Numbered from the stretch's first letter, positions 1-10,051 are shown. The stretch: DNA of 64,000 nt from Tatumella morbirosei (GCF_000757425.2 NZ_JPKR02000004.1:1-64000), one strand, 5' to 3'. Program-made: numbers and translations. The notes: generated from the sequence alone by a model not told the origin.

Positions 1-3000
1 CCGGTTTTCGCCAGAGTACCGTCGCCGGAAACCACTCCGCTCAGCGTCTCGTTGTGGCTACCGGTGGCGACAGTGCCGGTGCCTGTCAGAGCCACAGCAT
101 TTGCCAGATTCAGGTCACCCGTGGTAAAGCCCAGCGAGGTGCCGTCAGCCATCGAAAGTGTTCCACTGCTCAGGGCATTGTTGTTGGCTACATCAATTTC
201 ACCGGCTGTCAGGTCAGTACCGCCGGTATAGGTATTTTCACCGGCCAGTGTCAGGGTGCCGGTACCGGCTTTCGCCAGTTCGCCGTCACCGGAGATGACG
301 CCGGAGAGGGTTTCGCTGTGGCTGCCGGTATTGACGGTAGCAGAGTCACCGGACAGTAGCACATTATTAGCCAGAGTCAGGTTATCGGTAATAAAGCCCA
401 GCACAGTATTGGCCGCCATGGTCAGAGTACTGCTGCCCAGTGCGGTATTGCTGCCGGCGTCAATTTCACCTTCAGTCAGTGAAGTACCGCCGCTGTAGGT
501 ATTGTCGCCGCTCAGGGTTAGGGTACCGCTACCGGTTTTCGAAAGCCCGCCGTCGCCGGAAATCACGCCACTCAGTGTTTCGCTGTGACTGCCGGTAGCA
601 ATGGTGCCGGTGCCACTCAGAGACAGCGCATTCGCCAGGTTCAGATCTCCGGCACTAAAGCCCAGCATGGTGCCATCAGCCATGGCAAGCGAACCAGAAC
701 CCAGCGCATTGCTGTTGCCGACATCGATTTCACCGCCCGACAGAGTAGTACCACCACTGTAGCTGTTGTCACCATTCAGGGTCAGGATACCGTTGCCGGT
801 TTTGGCTATCTGTCCGGCACCGGAAATATCACCGGACAGAGTTTCGTTGTAATCACCGGTAGCGATAGATGAGTTCAGGCCGCCCAGCACGATATTGTTA
901 GCCAGTGTCAGATCACCCGTGGTAAAGCCGAGGGTGGTGTTGTCGGCCATGGTCAGCGTGCCGGTGCCCAGTGCATTACTATTGTTAATATCAATTTCAC
1001 CGGCATTCAGGTCAGTGCCGCCGCTGTAAGTGTTGTCACCGGTCAGGCTGAGGGTGCCGCTACCGGTTTTCGCTAATGCTCCGTCACCGGAAATCACACC
1101 GCTCAGGGTGTCATTAAAGCTGCCGGTGCTGATAGTTGCTGTACCTCCAGACAGGGTCACATTATTCGCCAGATCCAGATCCCCGGCGATAAAGCCAAGG
1201 GTGGTGCCATCCGCCATAGTCAGCGGACCGGTGCTCAGTGCATCGCTGCTACCAATATCGATTTCACCGACGGAAATTTTAGTTCCACCGGTGTAGGTGT
1301 TATTACCGGTCAGGGTCAGCGTTCCTGTACCATTCTTATCGATAAGTCCGGCACCGGAAATATCGCCGGATAATGTTTCGTTGTAGTCACCGGTCTGGAT
1401 AGCCGAGTTCGCACCACCCAGCACGATATCGTTCGCCAGAGTCAGATCTGCTGCCGCAAAACCAAGGGTGGTATTATCGGCCATTGACAATGTTCCGCTG
1501 CCCAGCGCATGGCTGTTGGCAACATCAATTTCACCGGCTGACAGGGTGGTTCCTCCGGTATAGGTATTATCACCGCTCAGAGTCAGGGTGCCGTTGCCGG
1601 TTTTGGTCAGCGTATTGCCGGAAATCACGCCGCTCAGAGTTCCGGAATTGCTGTTGGTATTAATGGTGGTGTGAGTGCCGGACAGATCCACACTGTTGGC
1701 CAGTGTCAGACCATCAGCTGCAAAGCCTAAGGTCGTATCATCGGCCATTGCCAGAGAACCACTGCCCAGGGCATGGTTGTTGCCAACGTCAAGTTTACCT
1801 TCGGTAAGGTCGGTGCCGCCGGTATACGTATTGTCGCCGGTCAGAGTCAGAGTACCGTTGCCGGTTTTCGCAAGTTTACCGTCACCAGAAACGGTGCCAT
1901 TCAGCGTTTCGCTATTGCTGCCGGTAGCCACCGTCGAAGTGCCGGCAGACAACAGCAAATCATTGGCCAGTGCCAGTTTATCGCTGACAAAGCCCAGTAC
2001 CGTATCGGCCGCCATGGTCAGCGTGCCGGTGCCCAGAGCGTTGTTGTTGTTAACATCAATCTCACCGGCAGACAGGCGGGTGCCGCCGGTGTAAGTGTTA
2101 TCGCCGGTCAGGGTCAGGGTACCGCTACCGTCTTTGGCTAATTCACCTGCTCCTGAAATAACCCCACTCAGGCTTTGATGATTACTGCCAGTATCGACAG
2201 TGGCAGTGCCACCCGAAAGGGTGACATTGTTTGCCAGATTTAGATCGCCGGTGGTAAAGCCGAGGGTGGTGGCATCTGCCATCGTCAGGTCGCCGGTACT
2301 CAGTGCGTTGCTGTTGCCAATGGCAATCTCACCACCGTTCAGGGTGGTGCCGCCGGAGTAGGTATTATTTCCGGTCAGGGTCAGGGTACCGCTTCCGGTT
2401 TTACTGATTTGACCGACCCCGGAAATTACCCCGGACAGCGTTTCACTGTAGTTCCCGGTCGCAATCGCCGAATTCAGTCCATTTAGGGTAATATTATTGG
2501 CTAAATCCAGATTGTCAGTAGTAAAGCCGAGGGTGGTATCATCGGCCATTGTCAGGTCACCGCTGCTCAGCGAAGCACTGTTGCTGATATCAATTTCACC
2601 CGCTTCCAGATTAGTACCACCGGTATAGGTATTTATACCGTTGAGAACCAGGGTCCCGTCGCCGGTTTTATTGAGAGCGGTGTTCCCGGAAACAATACCA
2701 TTCAGCGTACCGGTATTGCCGTGGGTATCAATTGCAGTGCCATTTCCGTTCAACAGCACATTATTCGCCAGTGTCAGCTTGTCGCTGATAAAGCCTAATA
2801 TCGTATCGGCTGCCATGGTCAGCTCACCGCTACCCAGCGCGTTGCTGTGACCTACGGCAATTTCGCCGGTGTTAAGTGCAGTTCCGCCGCTATAGGTATT
2901 GTCACCACTCAGGATCAGGGTGCCGCTGCCATTTTTAGTCAGCTCCTGATCACCAGAAATGACACCGCTCAGAGTTCCGGTATTGCTGCCGGTATCAATA

Positions 3001-4766
3001 GTCGTACCTGTATCTGATAACAGGATATTGTTCGCCAGATTCACATCAGTAGCAGAGAAGCCTAAGGTGGTGTCTGCGGCCATCGTCAGGTCACCACTAC
3101 CCAGTGCCGTGCTGCTGCCAACATCAATTTCACCTGCTGACAGGGTGGTGCCACCGGAATAGCTGCTGTTACCGGATAACGCCAGTGCGCCTGAGCCTTG
3201 TTTCGTCAGTGAACCCGTGCCGGTAAGAGCACCGGCATAAGAAGTGTCGGCAGCCTGGTCGACAGTCAGATTCTGCGCATTAAGATTCACCGAACCGCCA
3301 GTGCCGGATAACTGAGAGGTCGTAAAGTCCCAGTCACCTAAATCCAGTTGCCCGCCGTTTACCGTCAGTGTGGTATCGGTCAGGATCGCATTTTCTGAAC
3401 CACGGACCAGGGTACCGTCATCGACTTCGGTACCGCTGTCATAGGTATTGGTGCCGGAAAGCGTTAACCTGCCGGTACCTGTTTTGGTCAGTGAGCCGCC
3501 GGTGCCTTCGATAATGCCAGACCATGCGCCATCCTGATTAGCCCCACCAACCAACAGATTATTAGCACCCAGATTGATGGAGGCATCGCCGGCAGCGTAT
3601 TTACCTGTAGCATTACCATCGTCGTCGTACAGAGCACCACCCAATACTCCGGAAGGACTAACCCCGGTCAGATTACCGACTGTCAGTGAGCCTGTTGTCA
3701 GGTTACTTAAATCGAACAAAGAACCAGAAGCTCCCCCGATGCCTCCGCCAACAAATTCCCATTGGTTATTACCCAGGGTGGTGCCGTTAAAAGTAATGAC
3801 ACCACCACCTATGGTTTGAAAGTAGAGCGGCTGAGTGTTACTTTCGCTGGTTACTGTGGCATTAGTGAAATTGATATAGCCGCCACGGGATACAGCAACC
3901 GCACCATTAGTATTAGCAACCAGTTTGTCGGCGACATTGATGGTTCCATAACCACCGGCTGGGATATTCCATTTAGCATTGGTTTTTAAAGCCACAGCAG
4001 TGAACGTTTCGGAACCGTCAGCATCACCGGTTTCAGTGCCGTCACTGTTAACGTTAATAACGTTATTGCCTGAAAGATTTACCGTCCCTCCGCCTGCGCC
4101 GGAACTGTAATCTACCTTATCTGCGACCACTCCCAGCGCGATACCATTTTCTGAGTAGGCATTCAGTATACTGTCACTGACATTTTGAGTAGAACCGTCA
4201 GCAGCAAAAACGGCGGCAGCAAATCCTAACTGGCGGTAGGCGGTAAAGGTAAATGCTGATACACCATCCTGTAAATCACCTGATAAAGAAGGGGTCGCGA
4301 TAATTCCGGCACTATAATCGGCAGTATTACTGTAACCAAACGGACGATAACGCCAGTAAAAATCAGATTGTGGATAATCTGAAGGAAACTGAGAATCACT
4401 GAGACTATAAGAGGCTTTTTCGGTGTTGGAGACATTGATGGTTGAACCAGTGATAGTCGCGGCTCCACCGTTAATGGTGGCGACACCGACAGTTTTTGTA
4501 TTTATCGTTCCGCTATTGAGCGTCGCTGTCTGATCGGAACCATTGAGAAGATATGCTGCAGCACCATATTCTGTCTGATCTGCCACTAACACTGACGATG
4601 GCAGGGTGACGGCCATGGCCGAGAAGGGCACTGCAGCCGTAAGGGATAATGAAACCAGACTGGCAGTCATCTTTCTTGTTTTAAAAGTGACCTGATCTTT
4701 GTATTGATAATCGAAGTCAGAGAACTTCTCCGCACATTCCCGGTTTTTTTCGTCAACGATAATCAT
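1..4766 (-). CDS. Large autotransporter (type V) passenger, 3' end off window
   Basis: The minus strand is open from an ATG at 4766 to the left edge (at least 1588 residues). The start follows a GGAG motif eight bases upstream. The N-terminus has an extended leader: about 30 charged residues, then a hydrophobic signal segment beginning MTASLVSLSLTAAVPFSAMA, residues ~33-52. After ~350 residues of Gly/Ser/Asn-rich beta-helix-like sequence come tandem units of the autotransporter passenger type, each containing versions of GTLTLSGDNTYSGGT and TLGFTTGDLTLANN. This is the hallmark of autotransporter adhesins of the AIDA/PATR kind, which are exported by Sec and then displayed on the outer membrane by a C-terminal beta-barrel. 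The barrel is not in the window, so adhesin function is inferred and a pseudogene further downstream cannot be excluded. Confidence 0.88.
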   Translation of the reverse strand, partial: MIIVDEKNRECAEKFSDFDYQYKDQVTFKTRKMTASLVSLSLTAAVPFSAMAVTLPSSVLVADQTEYGAAAYLLNGSDQTATLNSGTINTKTVGVATINGGAATITGSTINVSNTEKASYSLSDSQFPSDYPQSDFYWRYRPFGYSNTADYSAGIIATPSLSGDLQDGVSAFTFTAYRQLGFAAAVFAADGSTQNVSDSILNAYSENGIALGVVADKVDYSSGAGGGTVNLSGNNVINVNSDGTETGDADGSETFTAVALKTNAKWNIPAGGYGTINVADKLVANTNGAVAVSRGGYINFTNATVTSESNTQPLYFQTIGGGVITFNGTTLGNNQWEFVGGGIGGASGSLFDLSNLTTGSLTVGNLTGVSPSGVLGGALYDDDGNATGKYAAGDASINLGANNLLVGGANQDGAWSGIIEGTGGSLTKTGTGRLTLSGTNTYDSGTEVDDGTLVRGSENAILTDTTLTVNGGQLDLGDWDFTTSQLSGTGGSVNLNAQNLTVDQAADTSYAGALTGTGSLTKQGSGALALSGNSSYSGGTTLSAGEIDVGSSTALGSGDLTMAADTTLGFSATDVNLANNILLSDTGTTIDTGSNTGTLSGVISGDQELTKNGSGTLILSGDNTYSGGTALNTGEIAVGHSNALGSGELTMAADTILGFISDKLTLANNVLLNGNGTAIDTHGNTGTLNGIVSGNTALNKTGDGTLVLNGINTYTGGTNLEAGEIDISNSASLSSGDLTMADDTTLGFTTDNLDLANNITLNGLNSAIATGNYSETLSGVISGVGQISKTGSGTLTLTGNNTYSGGTTLNGGEIAIGNSNALSTGDLTMADATTLGFTTGDLNLANNVTLSGGTATVDTGSNHQSLSGVISGAGELAKDGSGTLTLTGDNTYTGGTRLSAGEIDVNNNNALGTGTLTMAADTVLGFVSDKLALANDLLLSAGTSTVATGSNSETLNGTVSGDGKLAKTGNGTLTLTGDNTYTGGTDLTEGKLDVGNNHALGSGSLAMADDTTLGFAADGLTLANSVDLSGTHTTINTNSNSGTLSGVISGNTLTKTGNGTLTLSGDNTYTGGTTLSAGEIDVANSHALGSGTLSMADNTTLGFAAADLTLANDIVLGGANSAIQTGDYNETLSGDISGAGLIDKNGTGTLTLTGNNTYTGGTKISVGEIDIGSSDALSTGPLTMADGTTLGFIAGDLDLANNVTLSGGTATISTGSFNDTLSGVISGDGALAKTGSGTLSLTGDNTYSGGTDLNAGEIDINNSNALGTGTLTMADNTTLGFTTGDLTLANNIVLGGLNSSIATGDYNETLSGDISGAGQIAKTGNGILTLNGDNSYSGGTTLSGGEIDVGNSNALGSGSLAMADGTMLGFSAGDLNLANALSLSGTGTIATGSHSETLSGVISGDGGLSKTGSGTLTLSGDNTYSGGTSLTEGEIDAGSNTALGSSTLTMAANTVLGFITDNLTLANNVLLSGDSATVNTGSHSETLSGVISGDGELAKAGTGTLTLAGENTYTGGTDLTAGEIDVANNNALSSGTLSMADGTSLGFTTGDLNLANAVALTGTGTVATGSHNETLSGVVSGDGTLAKT
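180..3480 (-). repeat. About 13 tandem ~267-bp (~89-aa) passenger repeats
   Basis: The segment encoding LSG-N-YSGGT recurs near plus-strand positions 215, 490, 750, 1020, 1290, 1555, 1825, 2090, 2355, 2625, 2890, 3155 and 3440, a period of about 267-270 bp. Each unit carries the same order of motifs: GTLTLSG, NTYSGGT, GEIDVGNSNALGSG, TLGF, LANN, SGVISGDG. The frame is kept through every unit. Units differ by substitutions, and some carry ETLSG where others carry GTLSG, so the array is old enough to have diverged but is still regular. Confidence 0.85.
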
Positions 4767-6460
4767 AGGTTTACTCCATTCCGGATAGAGAATTGCTGTG
4801 TGTAAATTATTGAATAAATTGTGTTTTATTATTTTGTTTCGTCGGGTGGAACATTTGTAATGAAAAGGTTTTTAATTTGTTAAGAATAATTAAGGGCCAG
4901 TACTTTGTAAACAAAATGGCTATGGACAAAACGGGTGTCATTTTTTTTAAAAAACAGAAAGTTCATGACTGTTATCCGTAATAACTGAAGGGTGTTCAGG
5001 AAGCGGTAAAATAGATGTTTATGTTTTTATTATTATTTTTTATTTAATTTTTTAAAAAGTAATCGTTTTCTTTGTGAGTCAATAAGGCAAAAGCTATCGT
5101 TGTCCGATATTATTACGGTTTTACCGATAGATTAATGAAAGAGTTTTTTGTTTGGTGTGTGGATTCTTAAAATAACATGGATAAAAAAAGCCAATTATTT
5201 ATTCCATAGTGAACCGGTACCCTCAGGTAAATGATCGGTAAATTATCTAAATTTTGGAACTAAATTTCGTTATCAGGATGAAAGCTGACTGAAAACGTTG
5301 CGTGTGTGTCCGGGCGCCTGAACGTTCTGAGATCCCGGAGCCAAATGAATCACTGCAGAAAGTGGGTGCTGAATGGCCTGCCAGTGAAGGCAGGAATTTT
5401 CATCGAACGGCTTTTTTGGCTCTTCAGGCCACCCGGGTTCATGTTATCTCTGTGAAGCACACTGCACTGTCAGGAGACAGAAGAGGTGAACGGGTGAGGG
5501 GGACAGCCATTGTTCGGTCTCAGCATAAAACAGTGGTTTCTGTCAGTCACCGCAGGGAAAGGAGATACCAATCCTGCCTGGCTCAGGTTGCTGAAGAGGT
5601 TTGCCGCATTTTGTATTCTGACGTTTTTTTAGCTGCCATTCAGTCACTGATAACCGGCAGTGTGTGTCATTGCTCCTCATCAGCTATTGTTAAATTTTTT
5701 TATCACTTACCGGAAGAGTAAGACGTTTTGAGATCTTTCCCGAAATGACGTTAAATAAACTTCCGGCCGAGAATCCAGAAGATACTTTTAATATTATCCC
5801 CGTAATTATTCGTCAGTCAGTTAAGCTCCATTACCCTTGGGTAAACTGGAGTGTCCTGTTTTATATAGCAGGCTGAAAAATGATCATTATAATGTTTTAT
5901 AAGGATATTTTTATTTTATATTTCTCTCCGGGAAACTTTGGTTTTAAGATGTGAGTGGACTTTTGATGGTTTTTTAAAATAGCAGGGTGATCTCTTTCAG
6001 AATGATTTCTGTCAGGGTTAAGGGGGATTCATACTCTGTAAGCTAAACGGATCTGTTATCTTTCAGGGTGAACAGCAGGTTTATTAACGGTTTTATCTGA
6101 TCAGATATTTAAAAATATCTTTTTAACATTTCTGAGGGCGGGGTAACGATTATTGCCACAATTTTTGCGACAAATTATCACCCTGCATCTTCTTTATGTG
6201 ACTCAACGTGGTTATTTATCCTCCGCTCAGGGCATTACCAGCCTGAGTTAACTACCTACAGACCGGTTTTTCGGCAGGCATTAGGCTAAAGGCTCCTTGC
6301 CGTGTTACCCATTTTTTGTAAATTTCCCGGTGGATGTTGATAGCCTTATAGCTCTGCAGACCTTGCCCTGACTGCTCTGGTGAGCATTTCCACTACTGCA
6401 TTAGCACAAATTTTCCATACCGACAGTCATTAACTGTAAAAGTTCTGTATGTTTCAATGT
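4767..6460. other. Long intergenic region, no supported gene
   Basis: About 1.7 kb lies between the divergent autotransporter and heme receptor genes. 4780-5270 and 5700-6200 are strongly AT-rich and probably hold the autotransporter promoter. A GC-richer block at about 5285-5725 contains a 139-codon open frame, but its product matches nothing I recognise, has no clear ribosome site and its composition looks non-coding. No hemP-like small gene, which often precedes hemR in related bacteria, is visible. Confidence 0.5.
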
Positions 6461-6462
6461 TT

Positions 6463-6494
6463 GGTATTGATAATCATTATCACAATGATATAGA
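6463..6494 (+). promoter_or_regulatory. Fur-controlled promoter of the heme operon
   Basis: The core ATTGATAATCATTATCA at 6466-6482 is close to the Fur consensus GATAATGATAATCATTATC. It overlaps a plausible -35 (TTGATA, 6467-6472), followed after 16 bp by a -10-like TATAGA (6489-6494). This arrangement fits iron-dependent repression of the heme uptake genes downstream. The start of transcription, about 6500, is inferred. Confidence 0.75.
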
Positions 6495-6507
6495 TTACCA
6501 TTCCTGT

Positions 6508-6586
6508 TTGTGGGTGGAGATCACCCCACAACACCCGTCATTATAAAAACCTTCGTTTGCGTTTACCTGTGGCAAACGGCTTTTTT
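6508..6586 (+). terminator. Structured leader ending in an intrinsic terminator, upstream of hemR
   Basis: Two hairpins follow the Fur promoter. The first is TTGTGGGTG (6508-6516) against CACCCCACAA (6522-6531) with one bulge. The second is a perfect 7-bp stem, CGTTTGC (6554-6560) with GCAAACG (6572-6578), flanked by AAAAA upstream and followed by GC and six T. The second has the form of a Rho-independent terminator. It sits before the receptor start, so it either ends a ~87-nt Fur-regulated small RNA or acts as an attenuator of the operon. Confidence 0.6.
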
Positions 6587-6609
6587 GGCATGCCTGGATA
6601 CTGACTACT

Positions 6610-8958
6610 ATGTATAAATTTCTGACTCAGGGTAAGATTAAACCCGCCTTATTCAAGGCGACTGCGGTGGCAATTTCTGTTCACGCGGCCTGTTCCTTCG
6701 CAGCAACCACCAGCACTACCACAGCCGACAGCGATTCCGATCAGCAAATCACCGTCAGAGCTACCGCCCCTCATGTGAATGCCAGTAACCGTAAAACAGT
6801 GACGGCGGCAGAAATGCAGAAACTGGGGGTCACGGATTTTGGTTCCCTGATGCGTTACCAGACACTGATCAGCGCTACCGGCGCCAGCGGCGGTTCAGGT
6901 AACGGCAAAAGTGGCTTTGACCGTAGTGGCTATACCGGATACAACATTCGTGGTCTGGAAAGTAACCGTGTCGGTATTGATGTCGATGGTGTGGAAATCC
7001 CTTCAGCCACCAGCCGTGGCTATGTAGGCCGTACCGGGGTTAATACCTTCGGTATCGGTCGTGACTATATCGACCCGTACCTGTTTGGTCTGATGAATAT
7101 CGATGCCGGTGCCACCGCGGTATCACAACCTAATACCTCGATCGGCGGTGCGGTTTCCTTCAAAACTAAATCACCCGATGAATATCTGCACCCGGGGAAA
7201 ACCAGCTACTTTGGCTACCAGTCAGATTACGATTCTTCAAACCGGAGCTGGCATAATGGGATTACTGCGGCGGCAGGGGACGAAGAACTGCGCGGTATTT
7301 TCGTCTACAGCCATCGTGATGGCCAACAGACGCGTAATAACAGTGGGACAGTGTCTGCCTATCCGGCTAACTGGCATTCCAACGCTTTTCTGGGCAGTAT
7401 TATCTGGCAGCCTAACGATGAACATAAGCTGACCGGAACCTTCAGTTACTACGATAAAACCAATCATACGCATTTCGATACCTGGGATTCGGGGGGGAGT
7501 GCGATTATTGGTACCAGCCATCAGTCCAGTGAGACCCGGCGTTTATCCGGCAACCTTCAGGATTTCTATACCCCGGAAAATGACTGGATTGACTCTCTGA
7601 CCACTAATCTCTACTGGCAGAAAACTCAGGCGCGCGATAATACGTTAGCGCCTTACGATACCGGCGTGATTGGCCGGACTTATTCCGACTACGATACCAA
7701 TAATATTGGTTTCACCACCGAGCTGCGTAAGACCGTAGGCCGTCATGAACTGAGCGGTGGCCTGAATGCGGACCTGGGGAACACCAAGCGTCCGTTCGAT
7801 CAGGACCCGGCTCCGCTGGTCTACTACTCAGTGATGCAGCCGCAGGCCAACAGTACCACCACCAAACTGGGTGGCTTTGTTCAGGATAAAATCAACTTCG
7901 ATCTGCAGGGGCACAATTTTGCGATTGTCCCGGGAGTGCGTGTGGCTTATGAAAAAACCAAGCCAAAAGATCTCGAAACCCTGGCGGCCGGCAGTTCTGT
8001 TCTGACCACAGACGAGGTTGAAACCCTGTATGGTACAGGGACCAGCGATACCAAAGTACTGCCATCTCTGCGATTCCAGTATAATCTGACCCCTGGACTG
8101 CTGACCTATCTGCAGTACAGCCGCGGGGCGGAATTCGCTGAGGCCAGCCAGTTGTATGGTTCCTGGAATCTGGGTTCCAGCTACGCAGGTAGTCAGCAAT
8201 ATGCACTGATAGGTAACCCGGCGCTGAAAACCGAGACCAGTAATAACTTTGAATGGGGTCTGAACGGTGAAGTCACTCCGGGGATTACCCTGAGCAGTTC
8301 TGTGTTCTATAACCAGTATAAAAACTTTATTGCCTATACCCGTTATACCCGTAGCGGTTCACCTGCGATGTTCACTAACGTGCCGTCGAACATCTATACC
8401 ATCTACCAGGCAGAAAACCGTGATAAGGCCTTTATCTACGGGGGTGAAATCAGTACCAAATTCAGTATCGGTCACTGGATTCGCCAGGCGGAAGGTCTGA
8501 GTGCTACCCTGGCCTGGGGTTACGCCAAAGGTGAGTCTAAGTCTTCACTTGCCGGTGACAGCTATACCGCACTGGACAGCGTAGCGCCAATGAAAGCTGT
8601 GGTCGGCGTGGCCTGGGATGACCCAACCGGTCTGTGGGGCACCGCAGTCACTGCAACCTTTGTGAAAGGGAAACAGGCGCAGGAAACGACCCGTGATACT
8701 ACGACCAGTACGGTAACCTCTGAAGAAAGTCCGTATAAGCGTATTCCGGGTTATGGTTTAGTGGATGCCACGGCTTACTGGCGTGTGACGAAGAATGTCA
8801 AACTGAGCGGTGGGGTGTATAACATTACCAACCGTAAATATATCGACTACCTCAGCAGCCGTGATCTGGAAACCTCCACAGCGCAGGATCGCAACGATGT
8901 TTCATTAGCTTACATGCCGGGTCGTACTTATCAGGTCGGACTGAATGTCGATTTCTGA
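6610..8958 (+). CDS. hemR: TonB-dependent heme/hemoglobin outer-membrane receptor
   Basis: This 782-residue protein imports heme across the outer membrane using TonB-ExbBD energy. A signal peptide ends near Ala31 and a TonB-box-like QITVRA lies at ~46-51. The plug domain contains GYNIRGLESNRVGIDVDG. The barrel carries the heme-receptor NPxL motif (IGNPALKTE) just after a region equivalent to FRAP (YSRGAEFAEASQLYG), and the chain ends in the aromatic residue Phe, as outer-membrane barrels do. It is about 100 residues longer than classic HemR/HmuR, so it belongs to the longer hemoglobin/transferrin/lactoferrin receptor class. It is the first gene of a Fur-controlled heme cluster; hemS follows 64 bp later. 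The ribosome site is weak. Confidence 0.88.
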   Translation: MYKFLTQGKIKPALFKATAVAISVHAACSFAATTSTTTADSDSDQQITVRATAPHVNASNRKTVTAAEMQKLGVTDFGSLMRYQTLISATGASGGSGNGKSGFDRSGYTGYNIRGLESNRVGIDVDGVEIPSATSRGYVGRTGVNTFGIGRDYIDPYLFGLMNIDAGATAVSQPNTSIGGAVSFKTKSPDEYLHPGKTSYFGYQSDYDSSNRSWHNGITAAAGDEELRGIFVYSHRDGQQTRNNSGTVSAYPANWHSNAFLGSIIWQPNDEHKLTGTFSYYDKTNHTHFDTWDSGGSAIIGTSHQSSETRRLSGNLQDFYTPENDWIDSLTTNLYWQKTQARDNTLAPYDTGVIGRTYSDYDTNNIGFTTELRKTVGRHELSGGLNADLGNTKRPFDQDPAPLVYYSVMQPQANSTTTKLGGFVQDKINFDLQGHNFAIVPGVRVAYEKTKPKDLETLAAGSSVLTTDEVETLYGTGTSDTKVLPSLRFQYNLTPGLLTYLQYSRGAEFAEASQLYGSWNLGSSYAGSQQYALIGNPALKTETSNNFEWGLNGEVTPGITLSSSVFYNQYKNFIAYTRYTRSGSPAMFTNVPSNIYTIYQAENRDKAFIYGGEISTKFSIGHWIRQAEGLSATLAWGYAKGESKSSLAGDSYTALDSVAPMKAVVGVAWDDPTGLWGTAVTATFVKGKQAQETTRDTTTSTVTSEESPYKRIPGYGLVDATAYWRVTKNVKLSGGVYNITNRKYIDYLSSRDLETSTAQDRNDVSLAYMPGRTYQVGLNVDF

Positions 8959-8971
8959 TCATTGAAAATCT

Positions 8972-8992
8972 GCCCTGCCAGTCAGGCAGGGC
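8972..8992 (+). other. Hairpin between hemR and hemS
   Basis: GCCCTGCC and GGCAGGGC form a perfect 8-bp stem around AGTCA. No T-run follows, so it is more likely an RNA-stabilising or processing element that sets receptor against importer expression than a full terminator. Confidence 0.5.
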
Positions 8993-9022
8993 TCTCAGGG
9001 AAATGAGGACGCAGGAGAATTT

Positions 9023-10051
9023 ATGAGCACACATTATCAGCAGTATCTGGAATTAAAAGCACAGCATCCTGGCACTTACGCCCGTGATCTGGCGGCACTG
9101 ATGGGCATTACTGAAGCAGAACTGTTACTGGCCAGAACGGCAGACGACGCACAGCAGATGCGTGCTGAGTTTCCGGCATTGCTGGAAGCGCTGAAAGCGG
9201 TGGGTGAGACCAAAAATATTACCCGTAACGAATATGCTGTCCATGAACAGATCGGAACCTACGATAATCTGCATATTGGCCCGCATGCCGGACTGGTGCT
9301 TAACCCGCGCCATCTGGATCTGCGTTTCTTTCTGTCAAAATGGCACAGCGCCTTTTATCTGCAGGAACAAAGCGCCCGGGGTGAGCGAAAAAGCATCCAA
9401 ATATTTGATGATCAGGGCAATGCGGTACTGAAAATTTATGCCACCGACAATACCGATCTTCAGGCATGGCAACAGCTGATTACTCAGTTTGTACTGGCAG
9501 AACCCGCAGGATTAGCGCTGAATCCCGTGGCTGCTCCGGAATTTGCTCAGCATGCTGATGGACAGAAAATCGAGCAGGAATGGCGTGCGATGACCGATGT
9601 GCATCAGTTTTTCCAGTTGCTCAATCGTCACAATATCAGTCGTCCGCAGGCCTTTGCGGCAGTGAGTGATGATTTAGCGCAGAAAGTCGCCCCGCAAACC
9701 CTGGAACGTTTGCTGACCCTGGCCCATGAAGCAGGCAACGAGATTATGATTTTCGTCGGTAACCGTGGCTGTACCCAGATTTTCACCGGTGCCGTCGAAA
9801 AAGTGACCCCGATGAAAGGCTGGCTGAATATCTTTAATCCGAACTTTACCCTGCACCTGCAGGACCAGCAGATTGCTGAAAGCTGGATTACCCGCAAGCC
9901 TACGGCCGACGGTCATGTCACCAGTCTGGAACTGTTTGCCGCCGATGGCACCCAGATTGCCCAGCTGTACGGACAACGCAGCGAAGGTCATCCGGAACAG
10001 ACGCAGTGGCGTGAGCAGATTGAATCTTTAGCCGGAGGCGTACCTGCATGA
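9023..10051 (+). CDS. hemS: Cytoplasmic heme-handling/degrading protein HemS
   Basis: This 342-residue protein has the full length and two-repeat layout of the HemS/HmuS/ShuS family, which binds incoming heme in the cytoplasm and releases its iron. The two halves are visible as homologous stretches: HIGPHAGLVLNPRHLDLRFF near residue 85, and GWLNIFNPNFTLHL near 270. The C-terminal part also has the family motif CTQIFTGAVEKVTPM. A strong AGGAG site precedes the ATG. The stop overlaps the start of hmuT (ATGA), indicating translational coupling within the heme operon. Confidence 0.92.
   Translation: MSTHYQQYLELKAQHPGTYARDLAALMGITEAELLLARTADDAQQMRAEFPALLEALKAVGETKNITRNEYAVHEQIGTYDNLHIGPHAGLVLNPRHLDLRFFLSKWHSAFYLQEQSARGERKSIQIFDDQGNAVLKIYATDNTDLQAWQQLITQFVLAEPAGLALNPVAAPEFAQHADGQKIEQEWRAMTDVHQFFQLLNRHNISRPQAFAAVSDDLAQKVAPQTLERLLTLAHEAGNEIMIFVGNRGCTQIFTGAVEKVTPMKGWLNIFNPNFTLHLQDQQIAESWITRKPTADGHVTSLELFAADGTQIAQLYGQRSEGHPEQTQWREQIESLAGGVPA

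Noticed and set aside
1-3500. Regularly spaced repeats that might suggest a CRISPR array or satellite DNA
   Set aside because: The period is ~267 bp, units are continuous without unique spacers, and one minus-strand reading frame runs through all of them as passenger repeats.
54-3989. Many plus-strand open frames of 60-140 codons opposite the autotransporter
   Set aside because: They are antisense shadows of the repeat-bearing minus-strand gene, share its periodicity and have no ribosome sites.
5302-5721. 139-codon open frame in the long intergenic region
   Set aside because: No ribosome site, no recognisable family, amino acid composition unlike a folded protein; kept only as a compositional oddity.
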